Shown piece by piece: positions 1 to 8,767 of a stretch of DNA of 64,000 bases. The notes beneath the pieces were generated by a model, which did no database searches, had not been told where the DNA came from, and was given only the letters and a program-made list of their open reading frames with translations. Made by a program: the position numbers and the translations under genes. The DNA is from Tessaracoccus sp. MC1865 (GTDB taxonomy: Bacteria; Actinomycetota; Actinomycetes; Propionibacteriales; Propionibacteriaceae), in the NCBI RefSeq assembly GCF_017815535.1, contig NZ_CP072596.1, positions 434,001-498,000 on the forward strand. The letters run 5' to 3'. The number at the start of each line of letters is the position of its first letter. Positions within the stretch are counted from its first letter, which is position 1.

Positions 1-777
1 ACCGGTTCGTTCCTGTTCCTCGGCCCCACCGGTGTCGGTAAGACCGAGCTGGCCAAGGCGCTGGCGGATTTCCTGTTCGACGACGAGACCGCGCTGGTGC
101 GCATCGACATGAGCGAGTACTCCGAGAAGCACTCGGTGGCCCGTCTCGTCGGTGCTCCTCCGGGCTACGTCGGCTACGAGGAGGGCGGCCAGCTCACCGA
201 AGCGGTGCGTCGCCGGCCCTACTCGGTGATCCTGCTCGACGAGGTGGAGAAGGCGCACCCGGATCTGTTCAACATCCTGCTGCAGGTGCTCGACGACGGC
301 AGGCTGACGGACGGCCAGGGCCGCACCGTCGACTTCCGCAACACGCTGCTGATCATGACCTCGAACCTTGGTTCGCAGTTCATGGCGGATCCGCTCCTCG
401 ACCGCGAGGAGAAGGAGAAGTCGGTCATGTCCGTGGTGCGGCAGGCGTTCCGGCCGGAGTTCCTCAACCGCCTCGACGAGGTGGTGCTGTTCGATGCCCT
501 GAGCCGGGAGGAACTCAGCCAGATCGTCGACATCCAGCTGCGGCGCCTCAACGCGCGGCTGGCCAGCCGTCGGATCGCCGTCGAGGTGTCCGACGCGGCG
601 AAGCTGTGGCTGGGTGAGGCCGGCTTCGACCCCGTCTACGGGGCGCGGCCGCTGCGTCGCCTGGTGCAGTCCACCATCGAAGACGACCTGGCCCGCGGCC
701 TGCTGTCCGGCGCGATCAACGACGGCCAGACCGTGCGCTTCGACAGGGTGGACGACGGCATCGCCATCGTCGCCTGA
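1..777 (+). CDS. clpB: ATP-dependent chaperone ClpB, C-terminal part (5' truncated by window edge)
   Basis: This is the second AAA+ ATPase module and C-terminal domain of the ClpB disaggregase, which works with DnaK to pull proteins out of aggregates in the cytoplasm. The reading frame is open from base 1, and 258 residues are visible. The Walker A motif GPTGVGKTE lies at about residues 9-17. It is followed by the pore-loop segment [13 protein letters not shown], Walker B ([13 protein letters not shown]), sensor 1 (IMTSN) and sensor 2 (GARPLRR). The GYVGYE loop followed by a ClpB-type C-domain, with no ClpX or ClpC tripod features, favours ClpB. The upstream half (N domain, first ATPase, coiled coil) lies outside the window. 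Confidence 0.93.
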   Translation, partial: TGSFLFLGPTGVGKTELAKALADFLFDDETALVRIDMSEYSEKHSVARLVGAPPGYVGYEEGGQLTEAVRRRPYSVILLDEVEKAHPDLFNILLQVLDDGRLTDGQGRTVDFRNTLLIMTSNLGSQFMADPLLDREEKEKSVMSVVRQAFRPEFLNRLDEVVLFDALSREELSQIVDIQLRRLNARLASRRIAVEVSDAAKLWLGEAGFDPVYGARPLRRLVQSTIEDDLARGLLSGAINDGQTVRFDRVDDGIAIVA

Positions 778-809
778 GTTCGTCGGCGCCGGTCAGGCCC
801 CGTCGTCGA

Positions 810-1814
810 TCATTCGCACCAGCCGTACCCGCCGTACCACTTCTCCCCGGCGGTGATCAGGTCGACCACAGCAGGGTCGCCGCTCTCGTCGAAGGTGTTG
901 GCGCTGAAGGAGAGCCACGAGTCGCCCTCGCGGAGGTAGAACAGGCTGTTCTCCTCGGTGAGGGCGGCTCCGTAGGCGGCCTTCAACTGGTCCACCGTCT
1001 GGCCCAGGCGGAAGGTTGAGACGCCGCCCGCGCCGTCGGTGATCTTGACCTGCGGCGATCGCACGATGAGTTGGTCCATCACCGGGCTCGACCAGACGCC
1101 GTAGCGGTTCACGAACGAGTCCGGCGTCTCGACGGTGGAGCAGGTGCTCCCGTCCTCCCGCACGTAGCTCTTGTCCACCTTGAACCCCAGCGTCTTGGCG
1201 TCGAAGTCCGAGATGTCGGCTTGGAGGGGGCCGAAGCCGGTGGGGGTCAGGACCGCCCGGTCCAACACGATGGGCGGTACGGCGGTGACGGGTGGCACGG
1301 TGGGCGTGGCGAACAGGACCTGGTTGTTGAACACCCAGCCCTGACGCAGCCAGGGGCTGCCCCCCTCCGTGGAGACGTACCGGGTCCAGATGTAGCTGCG
1401 GCACGCCCCATGCCCGGTGGCGGCGGTGTCGCATTCGGTCCGCCATGGGCGGCCGGCGCTGACGAACTGCCCGGTGGTGGCCAGCGGGTTGCCCGCCCAG
1501 GCCACGCGGTGGGAGGGCAGGTACGTGAGGTTGTTGAAGTGCCAACCGGTCTCGTTGATGTACTGGGTGCCCTGGTGGACCACGATGGTGGACCACAGGT
1601 TCGTGGTGCAGCGCACGACGGTGGAACTGTACTTGGCGCACGCGGTGCTCCAGAGCCGTCCGTTGACCCTCTGGTTGCCCGGGGTGTTGTAGACCGTCAC
1701 GACCGGTCCGTTGGTGTCGTAGACGGGCGCGGCATGCGCCGTTGAGGCGGTGAATCCGGTCATAGCTGTGGCCGCCGCGACTGCTGTGAGGGCGACGCGT
1801 CTGATGAATCCCAT
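810..1814 (-). CDS. secreted protein with the four-cysteine VYNTPG domain
   Basis: The 334-residue product has a Sec signal peptide (basic start, hydrophobic core, probable cleavage after AHA at about residue 28). Residues 40-165 form a domain that starts VYNTPG, contains GWHFNNLTYLP and WRTECDTAATG, and has four spaced cysteines. The same domain ends both large subtilases at 22.1 and 25.4 kb, so it is a shared secreted module, possibly for wall or substrate binding. The C-terminal half (about 190-334) is a separate unknown domain with two more cysteines and the segment TFRLGQTVDQLKAAYG. A purine-rich GGGGAG lies just upstream of the ATG. It converges on clpB. Function is not known. Confidence 0.75.
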   Translation of the reverse strand: MGFIRRVALTAVAAATAMTGFTASTAHAAPVYDTNGPVVTVYNTPGNQRVNGRLWSTACAKYSSTVVRCTTNLWSTIVVHQGTQYINETGWHFNNLTYLPSHRVAWAGNPLATTGQFVSAGRPWRTECDTAATGHGACRSYIWTRYVSTEGGSPWLRQGWVFNNQVLFATPTVPPVTAVPPIVLDRAVLTPTGFGPLQADISDFDAKTLGFKVDKSYVREDGSTCSTVETPDSFVNRYGVWSSPVMDQLIVRSPQVKITDGAGGVSTFRLGQTVDQLKAAYGAALTEENSLFYLREGDSWLSFSANTFDESGDPAVVDLITAGEKWYGGYGWCE

Positions 1815-1900
1815 TGCTCCCCCAAGGAGTTGATTCGGTGCTTTCAGCCTAGTCCTGCCACCGACATTTATGGGGCGAGTGGGAAGGTACGCTGGTGCTC

Positions 1901-2560
1901 ATGGCTGGGGACTTCATGCGCATCGGGGATGCTGAACGCGACGACGCTGTCGGGATGCTCCGCGAGCACCACGCCACCGGCCGGTTGAGCTCGGAGGAAT
2001 TCGACGACCGGATGTCGCGCGCGCTGAGCGCCCGCACGGAGAGCGACCTGACGTCACTTTTTCTGGACCTCCCCAACCCCAAGCCGGGCAGCCCGTACCC
2101 CGCCTCGGCGCCGTCGCCGCAGCCCGTGGTGCCGCCGGTCTACGGCTACGACCTCAACACGCAGGGCTACGGCTACGACCAGCAGCCCATGCCGTACGCC
2201 GAGCCCAATGCGCCTGTCCAGCTGGGTAAGCCTCCGCGCCCCTGGTACGCGCAGTGGTGGATGATCTTTGTGGGCATCGCGCTGGCCGGGGCACTGGACT
2301 GGGGCTTCCTCGTGGTGCTCATGGCGCTGTGGATCTGGCTGATCTACCCCATGGTGTTCGAGAACCGACGCGGCCTCAGCGCGGCGCCGAGCATGGAGCC
2401 GCCTCGCCCCCTGACCTACTCGGAGCGCGAGTACGTCATGGACGAGGTGCGCGCTGGCCGCAAGATCAACGCCGTCAAGCGTTACCGCGAACTCACCGGG
2501 GCGGATCTCCGCACGGCGAAGAACACCGTCGACTCCTGGGGACGGCAGATCGGCCGCTAG
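1901..2560 (+). CDS. DUF1707 membrane protein with an L7/L12-like C-terminal segment
   Basis: The N-terminal 50 residues are a DUF1707 domain (MRIGDAERDDAVGMLREHHATGRLSSEEFDDR), a module common in actinobacterial membrane proteins. A Pro/Tyr-rich linker follows, then a hydrophobic stretch at about 125-160 that can cross the membrane once or twice. The last 40 residues (VRAGRKINAVKRYRELTGAD and on) resemble the ribosomal L7/L12 C-terminal fold motif that is also found in some non-ribosomal proteins. The ATG at 1901 is chosen, although a GTG two codons earlier is in frame. A TACGCT -10-like box lies just upstream, so translation may be leaderless. Function is not known. Confidence 0.7.
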   Translation: MAGDFMRIGDAERDDAVGMLREHHATGRLSSEEFDDRMSRALSARTESDLTSLFLDLPNPKPGSPYPASAPSPQPVVPPVYGYDLNTQGYGYDQQPMPYAEPNAPVQLGKPPRPWYAQWWMIFVGIALAGALDWGFLVVLMALWIWLIYPMVFENRRGLSAAPSMEPPRPLTYSEREYVMDEVRAGRKINAVKRYRELTGADLRTAKNTVDSWGRQIGR

Positions 2561-2919
2561 CTGGTTCCGCCGCCGGGCAGGAACAGTCGTTCATCGCCCG
2601 AGTTGGCGTTGTAGAACCCCACGCCGTGCTTGGCCGCCAGCGAACGACCGGTCCTGGCCGCCTTCTCTGCCCCGCCGTCGGGGCAGCTCGCCATCGTGAC
2701 GGTGCGGCCGAAGCGATACGTGGTGGTGCCGTCGTCGTCGGCGTAGGGGCCGTTGAGGGCGGGGAAGTGGCCCGAGAAATCAGAGAACCAGTTGCGGAGG
2801 GCGACGGTGCCCGCGTCGGGGTCGTCGTCCGGGGCGCTCTGCCGCTGGAACCAGGCGACGAAGGCGTCGTCGTCGGTGGGGGCGCCCACGGGATCGAACA
2901 CGGCGATGTCGTAGCTCAT
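2557..2919 (-). CDS. conserved hypothetical protein, 120 aa
   Basis: A small acidic soluble protein beginning MSYDIAVFDPVGAPTD. It has no signal peptide and no membrane segment. The start resembles short actinobacterial proteins of unknown function that open with MSYD(I/L)AV, but no catalytic motif can be recognised. It converges on the DUF1707 gene, and the two stop codons overlap by 4 bases. The region upstream faces the divergent pdxH promoter. Confidence 0.6.
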   Translation of the reverse strand: MSYDIAVFDPVGAPTDDDAFVAWFQRQSAPDDDPDAGTVALRNWFSDFSGHFPALNGPYADDDGTTTYRFGRTVTMASCPDGGAEKAARTGRSLAAKHGVGFYNANSGDERLFLPGGGTS

Positions 2920-2975
2920 GTGCCGACGTTAGTCCCCCCTGTCTCGGCCCGTGGGGGGAATGGTTGGATGGGTCC

Positions 2976-3614
2976 ATGGCCAACCTCCACGATGTGCGGC
3001 GCGACTACACCGGCGCGCCCCTGCCCGACGATGTCGCCTCGGTTGAACCCTGGGGGCTGCTCGACGACTGGGTCAACGATGCGCTCGCCGTCGGGGAACC
3101 GGAGCCGACTGCCGTCACGCTGGCCACCATTGACGCCGACGGTCGTCCGCAGGCGCGGATCGTGCTGCTGAAGGAGATCTCGCCGGACGGGCTGGTGGTC
3201 TTCACCAGCTACGAGTCGGCCAAGGGGCGGGAGTTGGCTGAGCACCCCGTCGCCTCCGTGTCGTTCTGGTGGCCGATCCAGATGCGGCAGGTCCGGGCGG
3301 TCGGCTCGGTGACCAGGCTGGCGCGGGAGCGGTCCGAGGAGTACTTCGCCAAGCGCCCCCGCGAGAGCCAGTTGGAGGCGTGGGCCTCGCACCAGTCGTC
3401 GCCGATCGGCTCCCGCGACGACCTGGTGGCCGCGGTGGAGGAGACCCGGCGGCGTTTCGAGGGCGGGGACGTGCCGTGCCCGCCGCACTGGGGCGGGTAC
3501 GTGCTCAGCGTCGACACCTTCGAGTTCTGGCAGGGGCTGCCGGGTCGCCTGCATGACCGGGTGGTCTGCCGGCGCACCGCCGATGGGTGGGCGAACGAGC
3601 GCCTGCAACCGTGA
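2976..3614 (+). CDS. pdxH: pyridoxamine 5'-phosphate oxidase
   Basis: A flavin (FMN) enzyme that oxidises pyridoxine or pyridoxamine 5'-phosphate to pyridoxal 5'-phosphate, the last step of vitamin B6 salvage. The 212-residue product has the family landmarks: RIVLLKEISPDGLVVFTSYESAKGREL (FMN site), VSFWWPIQMRQVRAVG, the ASHQSSPIGSR segment, and the C-terminal signature FEFWQGLPGRLHDR with its terminal RLQP. The ATG at 2976 is chosen. A TTG at 2964 would add four residues that are not typical of the family. The gene stands alone and ends at a conserved hairpin element. Confidence 0.93.
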   Translation: MANLHDVRRDYTGAPLPDDVASVEPWGLLDDWVNDALAVGEPEPTAVTLATIDADGRPQARIVLLKEISPDGLVVFTSYESAKGRELAEHPVASVSFWWPIQMRQVRAVGSVTRLARERSEEYFAKRPRESQLEAWASHQSSPIGSRDDLVAAVEETRRRFEGGDVPCPPHWGGYVLSVDTFEFWQGLPGRLHDRVVCRRTADGWANERLQP

Positions 3615-3623
3615 GCGCCCTTC

Positions 3624-3688
3624 CTCCAGCTATGTGGGTGTGTGGGCCTCGCTCCATGGGGGAGGGTTGCACCCCCATATAGGTGGAG
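3624..3688. repeat. 65-nt imperfect hairpin element, copy A
   Basis: An inverted repeat with arms at 3624-3647 and about 3665-3688 and outer bases CTCCA/TGGAG. It lies between the convergent ends of pdxH and the next gene, so it may act as a two-way terminator. The left arm (CTCCAGCTATGTGGGTGTGT) is nearly identical to the left arm of a second element at 43635-43698, and the two are almost the same length. Confidence 0.65.
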
Positions 3689-3702
3689 AGATGTGACCTC
3701 GG

Positions 3703-4500
3703 TCAGTCTGCTGCCGCGAGACCTGCGATGACCCGCAGTTCTGACGCCTCCGGCAGGGACCAGTCCACGTCGGTGTCGTCGTCGGGGTACGGCTCCATCA
3801 TGTGCGACAGGTACGAGAGCTGCCCGTCCTCGATGTCGAGCATGAGCACGTGGGTGGCCCCGTCGCGCGTGAAGGTGGCGCTCGCCGGGAACGTGTAGCT
3901 GTCCAGGAGCGTGAGGGGAGCCTCGGGGTCCGGCACCAGCAGGTAGTGGCCGTCCTCGTCGCGGCACACGGCGTCCTCGAGCTGGACCCGCAGTTCCTCG
4001 CTGCCGTAGTCGTCGACCGCGTCGAGCAGCGCGGAGATGACCGCCCGCGCCTCGGCCGGGAGCGGCTCCAGCGTCTCCGGGAGCGGCTGGCCGAACTCGT
4101 CGAACCCGTCAGCATCCTCCGCCGCGGGCCGGGAACCCTGCGCCAGGGAGACCGCCATCATCGAGGCGAAGACACCGGCGGCGGCCCAGAGCCGGGGCTG
4201 CCTGATGCCCAGCCGCTGCAGTTGCTTGATGGACCAGGCGTCGCTGCGGGCCAGGAGGTCCTGCGCGCCGTAGGTCACGCCAGCCGTGCCGAGCGCCAGG
4301 CCGGTGCTCAGGCCGGCGGGGCGGTAGGTGCCGTCGTCGGGCAGCGCCACCTCTGCGGCGGTGCCTCCGGCCATGGCCAGCCAGTAGGCGTGCTTCTTCC
4401 AGCCGCTGAGGCGGTTGGGGTCGATCAGGGTGATGCCCGCCCACGCGGCGGACTTCAGAACTGCGGTGGCGAGGGTGGAGCGACTGATGCGTCGGGTCAT
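3703..4500 (-). CDS. putative membrane-associated hypothetical protein, 265 aa
   Basis: The open frame runs further upstream, but the upstream part overlaps the preceding gene's 3' end. The ATG at 4500 (MTRRISRSTLATAVLKSAAW) is therefore the best start. The N-terminal half has weakly hydrophobic stretches (about 12-28, 42-52, 65-85, 108-125) that may be membrane helices. The C-terminal half is acidic and looks soluble, with VPDPEAPLTLLDSYTFPASA followed by a strand-rich segment. No family is recognised. The gene ends at the hairpin shared with pdxH. Confidence 0.55.
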   Translation of the reverse strand: MTRRISRSTLATAVLKSAAWAGITLIDPNRLSGWKKHAYWLAMAGGTAAEVALPDDGTYRPAGLSTGLALGTAGVTYGAQDLLARSDAWSIKQLQRLGIRQPRLWAAAGVFASMMAVSLAQGSRPAAEDADGFDEFGQPLPETLEPLPAEARAVISALLDAVDDYGSEELRVQLEDAVCRDEDGHYLLVPDPEAPLTLLDSYTFPASATFTRDGATHVLMLDIEDGQLSYLSHMMEPYPDDDTDVDWSLPEASELRVIAGLAAAD

Positions 4501-4588
4501 GCCCGCCACACTAGTCCCCGACACGCCGGGCTCGTCCTCCCCAAGGGCACTCGGGACTCGGCAGCCCGCCTCCGCAACCCCCAGGGCA

Positions 4589-5845
4589 TCAGGCCGGGCG
4601 CAACTCCAGCAGGAGCGCACTGTCGCCGTCCTGCAGCAGCCAGATCGCGCCGTCGGGACCCTCCTCGACGGCCCGGATGCGGGCGCCCATCGGCCAGGTC
4701 TCCTGTTCGGCGGCGGTCTCGCCATCCAGCTTCACCCGTACCAGTGCCTCGCCGGAGAGCGCGCCGAGGAAGGCGTCCCCCGTCCAGCCGGGGAACAGGC
4801 TGCCCTGGTAGATCATCAACGAGCCGGGCGAGATCGACGGGGTCCAGAACACCTTCGGCGGCTCGAACCCGTCGCCGGAAGCGTGGTCCGGGATGGGCCC
4901 GCCTCCGTAGTGCGAACCGTTGGAGGCGGCCGGCCAGCCGTAGTTGAGGCCGGGCTTGATCAGGTTGAGTTCGTCGCCGCCCTCGGGCCCCATCTCCGAC
5001 GCCCACAGGCGGCCGTCGGCGTCGAACGCGAGCCCGAGCACGTTGCGGTGCCCCATGGACCAGAACTGCTGCGCCGCCGGCGCGTCCTCCTGGAAGGGGT
5101 TGTCAGGGGCCGGTTGCCCGTGGAGGGTGAGGCGCAGGATCTTGCCGAGCGTGTTGTCCATCTCCTGCGCCGGGTCCATCTTCTGGCGGTCGCCGGAGCT
5201 GACGAAGAGGTGGTCGCCCTGGATGGCCATGCGGTGGGAGAAGTGGCCGTCGCCGTCCACCTTCGGCGTCTGCGCCCAGATCTTGGTCACGGTGCTCAGC
5301 GTGGCGGCGTCGACGTCCAGCGTGGCCGTGCCGACCACCGCGCCCGCCCCGCCGTCGCCACGTTCAACCCAGGAGAGGTAGACGGTGCCGTCGGTCTCGA
5401 ACGTCGGCCCGGCGACGATGTCGCCGAAGCCGCCCTGGCCCGCGACGGCGACCTCAGGAACGCCGCTCACCTCGCGCACCGTGCCGTCCGGCGAGCGCAG
5501 CTTCAGCGCCCCGGTGCGCTCCGTGATGGCCAGGAGATCCGTGCCCGGCAGGAACTCCAACGCCCACGGGTTGGTGTAGGCCTCATGCTCCGTGACGGCG
5601 AACTTGTGGGTCTCGGGCGCCGGCTCCTTCGACTCCGCGGTGGGCGATTCCGCGACGGTGGGCTCCGCCGCCGTGGACGACGCCTCGGGGGCGGCCGGTG
5701 ACGGCGCGGACGGTGCGGAGGTGGTGAAGTTGGGGGAGGTGGCGGGAGTGGGCGCCCGGTCTCCCGGCCTGGGCTGCTCACCCGGGCCGGTGCAGGCGGC
5801 CAGCGTCAGTGCGGCAGTGAGGACAAGCGGTGCAAGTACTCGCAT
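4589..5845 (-). CDS. PQQ-dependent sugar dehydrogenase-like lipoprotein (glucose/sorbosone dehydrogenase family)
   Basis: A 418-residue six-bladed beta-propeller of the soluble aldose dehydrogenase (YliI/GSDH) family, which oxidises sugars using PQQ. The N-terminus is a lipoprotein signal ending in the lipobox LAAC at residues 15-18, so the protein should be anchored outside the membrane. A Pro/Ser/Ala-rich spacer of about 60 residues follows. Family motifs include NPWALEFLPG near the start, SSGDRQKMDPAQEMDNTLGK, SMGHRNVLGLAFDADG, and ASEMGPEGGDELNLIKPG with NYGW. Whether the organism makes PQQ cannot be told from this window. The gene is separated by about 50 bases from the upstream MATE gene on the same strand. 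Confidence 0.85.
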   Translation of the reverse strand: MRVLAPLVLTAALTLAACTGPGEQPRPGDRAPTPATSPNFTTSAPSAPSPAAPEASSTAAEPTVAESPTAESKEPAPETHKFAVTEHEAYTNPWALEFLPGTDLLAITERTGALKLRSPDGTVREVSGVPEVAVAGQGGFGDIVAGPTFETDGTVYLSWVERGDGGAGAVVGTATLDVDAATLSTVTKIWAQTPKVDGDGHFSHRMAIQGDHLFVSSGDRQKMDPAQEMDNTLGKILRLTLHGQPAPDNPFQEDAPAAQQFWSMGHRNVLGLAFDADGRLWASEMGPEGGDELNLIKPGLNYGWPAASNGSHYGGGPIPDHASGDGFEPPKVFWTPSISPGSLMIYQGSLFPGWTGDAFLGALSGEALVRVKLDGETAAEQETWPMGARIRAVEEGPDGAIWLLQDGDSALLLELRPA

Positions 5846-5892
5846 GTCACGACGCTACCAGCCGGTCCGGCGGGCGCGTCACACCCGCTGGG

Positions 5893-7203
5893 TCAGCTTG
5901 CGCCCAGCCGCATCCAGTGGTCGCCGCGGGCGCGCAGACCCAGCGTGAGAGCCCGCAACCCCATGAACCCGACGGCGAACGCCAGCCACAACCACGTGAG
6001 CCCCGGCACTCCGGCGTCGACGGTGAGCGCACCGAATGACAGGGGAGCGTAGCCCAGCAGCGTGATCACCCCGGCGATGGCCAGGTAGCGGCCGTCCCCG
6101 GCGCCGATCAGCACACCGTCGAGGAGGAACACGTAACCGGCCAGCGGGAGCGTGACGGCGATCAGGACCAGCAGCAAGGCGACGAGCGTGCGGACCGCGT
6201 CGTCGGGTGCGAAGAACGCCGCCACCGGTTCCCGGACGAGCACCACGAGCACGCCGATCACTGCGCCGCCGCCCACGGACCACCAAGTCATGAGGCGGGT
6301 GGAGTCGCGGGCTTCCTTCGGGTTGGCCGCCCCCAGCGCCGTGCCGATGATGGTCTGCCCGGCGATGGCGAGCGCGTCGAGGGCGTAGGAGAGCAGACCC
6401 CACACCTGCATCACGACGTGGTGCGCGGCCAGTCCGGCCGTGCCCTGCCGGGCGGCGATGTAGGTGGTGATGAGGAGCGCGATGCGCAGGGTGACGGTGC
6501 GCAGCAACAGCGGGACGCCGACTGCCAGGCTGCTCATCATCTCCGTCCACGACGGGCGGAGCCTCGCACCGGCGGCCCGGGCCTTGCGCGCGACGAGCAG
6601 GGCTGCCGTCGCGCCCAGCGCGGTTTCTGCCAGCGCGGTGCCGAGGCCTGCGCCGCCGATGCCCATCTGGAGGCCGACGACGAGCGCCACGTTGAGCACC
6701 AGGTTGAGCGCCGCGCTGCTGATGGACAGCACCAGCGGGGTGCGGGCGTCCGCGAGCCCGCGGAAGGTGCCGGTGGCGGCGAGCATCACGAGCATGCCCG
6801 GCAACCCGGGGAGGGACCAGCGCAGATACTCCACCGCCTGGGTGTGCACGTCGCCCGTCGCCCCCAGCGCGGTGGACAGCAACGGCGAGGCGATCCAGAC
6901 GAGTGAGCCCACCGTCGCCCCGATGAGGCCGGCCAGCCACATGGCCTGGACGCCCAGCTCGATGCCCCGGCCGCGGTGACCGGCGCCGATCTGGCGCGCC
7001 ACCACGGACGTCGAGCCGTAGGCGAGGAAGATCATCAGGCCGGTGGCCGTGGTGAGCAGGCCGGAACCGATGCCGAGGCCGGCGAGCGGAACGGTGCCGA
7101 GGTGGCCCACGATCCAGGTGTCCGCCAGCATCATCAACGGCTGGGCGACCAGCGCGGCGAAGGCGGGCACCGCTAGGGCGAGGACACGTCGGCTCAAACT
7201 CAT
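5893..7203 (-). CDS. MATE-family multidrug/toxin exporter (DinF-like)
   Basis: A 436-residue integral membrane protein with about 12 hydrophobic segments arranged as two MATE halves. The start SLSRRVLALAVPAFAALVAQPLMMLADTWIVGHLG is typical of the DinF branch, and the central QTIIGTALGAANPKEARD matches the second-half motif. Such proteins export cationic drugs or metabolites against Na+ or H+. The ATG at 7203 follows no obvious ribosome site. The gene is transcribed towards the sugar dehydrogenase gene and could be cotranscribed with it. Confidence 0.9.
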   Translation of the reverse strand: MSLSRRVLALAVPAFAALVAQPLMMLADTWIVGHLGTVPLAGLGIGSGLLTTATGLMIFLAYGSTSVVARQIGAGHRGRGIELGVQAMWLAGLIGATVGSLVWIASPLLSTALGATGDVHTQAVEYLRWSLPGLPGMLVMLAATGTFRGLADARTPLVLSISSAALNLVLNVALVVGLQMGIGGAGLGTALAETALGATAALLVARKARAAGARLRPSWTEMMSSLAVGVPLLLRTVTLRIALLITTYIAARQGTAGLAAHHVVMQVWGLLSYALDALAIAGQTIIGTALGAANPKEARDSTRLMTWWSVGGGAVIGVLVVLVREPVAAFFAPDDAVRTLVALLLVLIAVTLPLAGYVFLLDGVLIGAGDGRYLAIAGVITLLGYAPLSFGALTVDAGVPGLTWLWLAFAVGFMGLRALTLGLRARGDHWMRLGAS

Positions 7204-7271
7204 GGCGGGGGCGAGTCTATGCCCCTGTCACGGCGCCCCATCTCCGGCGCCTGCCCGGTGGGACCGGCGGT

Positions 7272-7778
7272 TCAGTACCCGCGTTTGGTGTTCCAGTCCC
7301 AGATGTACCAGGCGTAGATGATGTTGCCGATGCCGCCGGTGAGGAAGAACAGGAGCAGGTGCACCCAGAACGAGTTGTACTTGCGGTACATCCCGACGGG
7401 CCCGCTCTGGTTGACGAACACCTGCTGGACCGGGGCCACGGGTTGGTGCGCGTACATGGGCGGCGGGTAGGGCGGCGGCAGCTGCGGCGGGCCGTAGGGC
7501 GAGGGTGGCTGGTGGGGCGCGGCGTAGGGCGGCGGTGGGGGAGTCTGCAGCGGGGCCGGCGACGGGACCGCAGGCAGGCTGGACGCGGGGCCGGGCTTGG
7601 GTGCAGGCAGATCCGAGAAGAGCGACGCCAGTTCCCCGAGCGTGCGGGCCGTCAGCGCGTTGCCGATCCGTTCGTTGAACTCATCGGAGCTGAGCCTGCC
7701 CTGCTCCGCATGCGTCTGGAGGAACCCGACGGCCTCGTTGCGTTCCAGGTCTCCGATGCGGAGCTGCAGGTTGTCCAT
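7272..7778 (-). CDS. DUF1707 protein with a C-terminal membrane anchor
   Basis: The 168-residue product starts with a DUF1707 domain (LRIGDLERNEAVGFLQTHAEQGRLSSDEFNER), paralogous to that of the gene at 1901. A long Pro/Tyr-rich linker follows (about 58-120). The last 45 residues contain a helix (FWVHLLLFFLTGGIGNIIYAWYIWDWN) that is characteristic of a family of small actinobacterial membrane proteins. The domain order suggests a cytoplasmic DUF1707 module tethered to the membrane. Function is not known. Confidence 0.75.
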   Translation of the reverse strand: MDNLQLRIGDLERNEAVGFLQTHAEQGRLSSDEFNERIGNALTARTLGELASLFSDLPAPKPGPASSLPAVPSPAPLQTPPPPPYAAPHQPPSPYGPPQLPPPYPPPMYAHQPVAPVQQVFVNQSGPVGMYRKYNSFWVHLLLFFLTGGIGNIIYAWYIWDWNTKRGY

Positions 7779-7830
7779 GACCTCAGGCTAGCTGCGCAGG
7801 GCGACAAAATCCCCGCGCCCCACGGACCGC

Positions 7831-8637
7831 TCACCATCCCCGGCCCCGGGGGCCGGGCGAGTCCTCCATGGTGTCGTCGGTGAAGGGCAGCGCCCCGCCG
7901 GGCCAGCGCTGCGCCGCGTGCCCCGTGACCCAGCGGTAGCCGAAGAGCCGGCGCCCGGATTCACGCTCGATCGGCCCGGTGTCGGGCTTGGTGTCGGACG
8001 CCAACATCAGCAGGTTCCCGAAGCGTCGGCCCTTGTAGACGTCGTTCTCCATCCCGATCATCGAATGCTTCCACCGTTGGTTGAGCCCGCCTGCGAGCTT
8101 CCGGGCCCACTCGAAGGGCGCCTTGTCGGTGATGTTGAAGATGACGACGGCGTCGCCCCTGACGATGCGCCGCAGGTCGTCCAGCGCCTGCTGGGTCACC
8201 AGGTCTCCCGGCACCACGAGTTCCTTGAAGGCATCGACGATGATGACGTCGGCCCACTGCGAGGGCATCGCGGCCAACCCGGTGCGGCCGTCGACGTCGC
8301 GCACCTTGATCCCGGAACGGGTGGGCAGCGGGATCTTGCGCCGCACCTCCTCGGTGAGCTCGACGTCGGGCTCGCACACCACCTGGGCAGTCTCCGGCCG
8401 ACGGTGGGCCACCCAGCGCGGGAGAGTCATGCCGGCGCCGCCGATGTGGACGACGCGGAGCCGCTGGTCCGCCGGGGCCCGGAAGGCCGAGTGCTCCAGC
8501 AGGAGGGAGATGTGCGCCACGTACTCGAACAGGAGCAGATCCGGCTGGTACGGATCCACGTAGGACTGCGACGTGGGGCCGAACCGGACGTAATACGCCC
8601 CCATCGTTTCGGGGTCGGGAAAGAGTCGGTCAGCCAC
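7831..8637 (-). CDS. spermidine synthase-like methyltransferase-fold protein
   Basis: A 268-residue protein with the Rossmann core of the spermidine synthase family: RVVHIGGAGMTLPRW (nucleotide-binding loop, about 63-77), an acidic residue after strand 2 (VVCEPDVELTEEV), DVDGRTGL, and ADVIIVDAF. Actinobacterial genomes often annotate such proteins as fused MFS/spermidine synthase or spermidine synthase-like. Here there is no membrane part, and the substrate is unknown. The start is GTG at 8637. The stretch between it and the desaturase promoter is short, so the two units diverge. Confidence 0.75.
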   Translation of the reverse strand: MADRLFPDPETMGAYYVRFGPTSQSYVDPYQPDLLLFEYVAHISLLLEHSAFRAPADQRLRVVHIGGAGMTLPRWVAHRRPETAQVVCEPDVELTEEVRRKIPLPTRSGIKVRDVDGRTGLAAMPSQWADVIIVDAFKELVVPGDLVTQQALDDLRRIVRGDAVVIFNITDKAPFEWARKLAGGLNQRWKHSMIGMENDVYKGRRFGNLLMLASDTKPDTGPIERESGRRLFGYRWVTGHAAQRWPGGALPFTDDTMEDSPGPRGRGW

Positions 8638-8742
8638 GTGGAGAGCCTAGCCAAACCTCAGCGGCGGCGCTCGGGGAGCGCCTCGGGCGGGGCCTGGGGA
8701 GCCGGTTCCTGTCCACGGGAATGCCGTTTTCCCTGCCCGTTA

Positions 8743-8760
8743 CCTACGGTGCCGTAGGCT
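8743..8760 (+). promoter_or_regulatory. palindromic operator overlapping a leaderless promoter of the desaturase operon
   Basis: CCTACGGTGCCGTAGG (8743-8758) is a perfect inverted repeat with a two-base centre, the usual shape of a TetR-family operator. It overlaps a TAGGCT -10 box (8755-8760) placed seven bases before the ATG at 8768, so the transcript probably starts at or next to the start codon. The regulator is not in the window. Confidence 0.55.
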
Positions 8761-8767
8761 TGTATAC

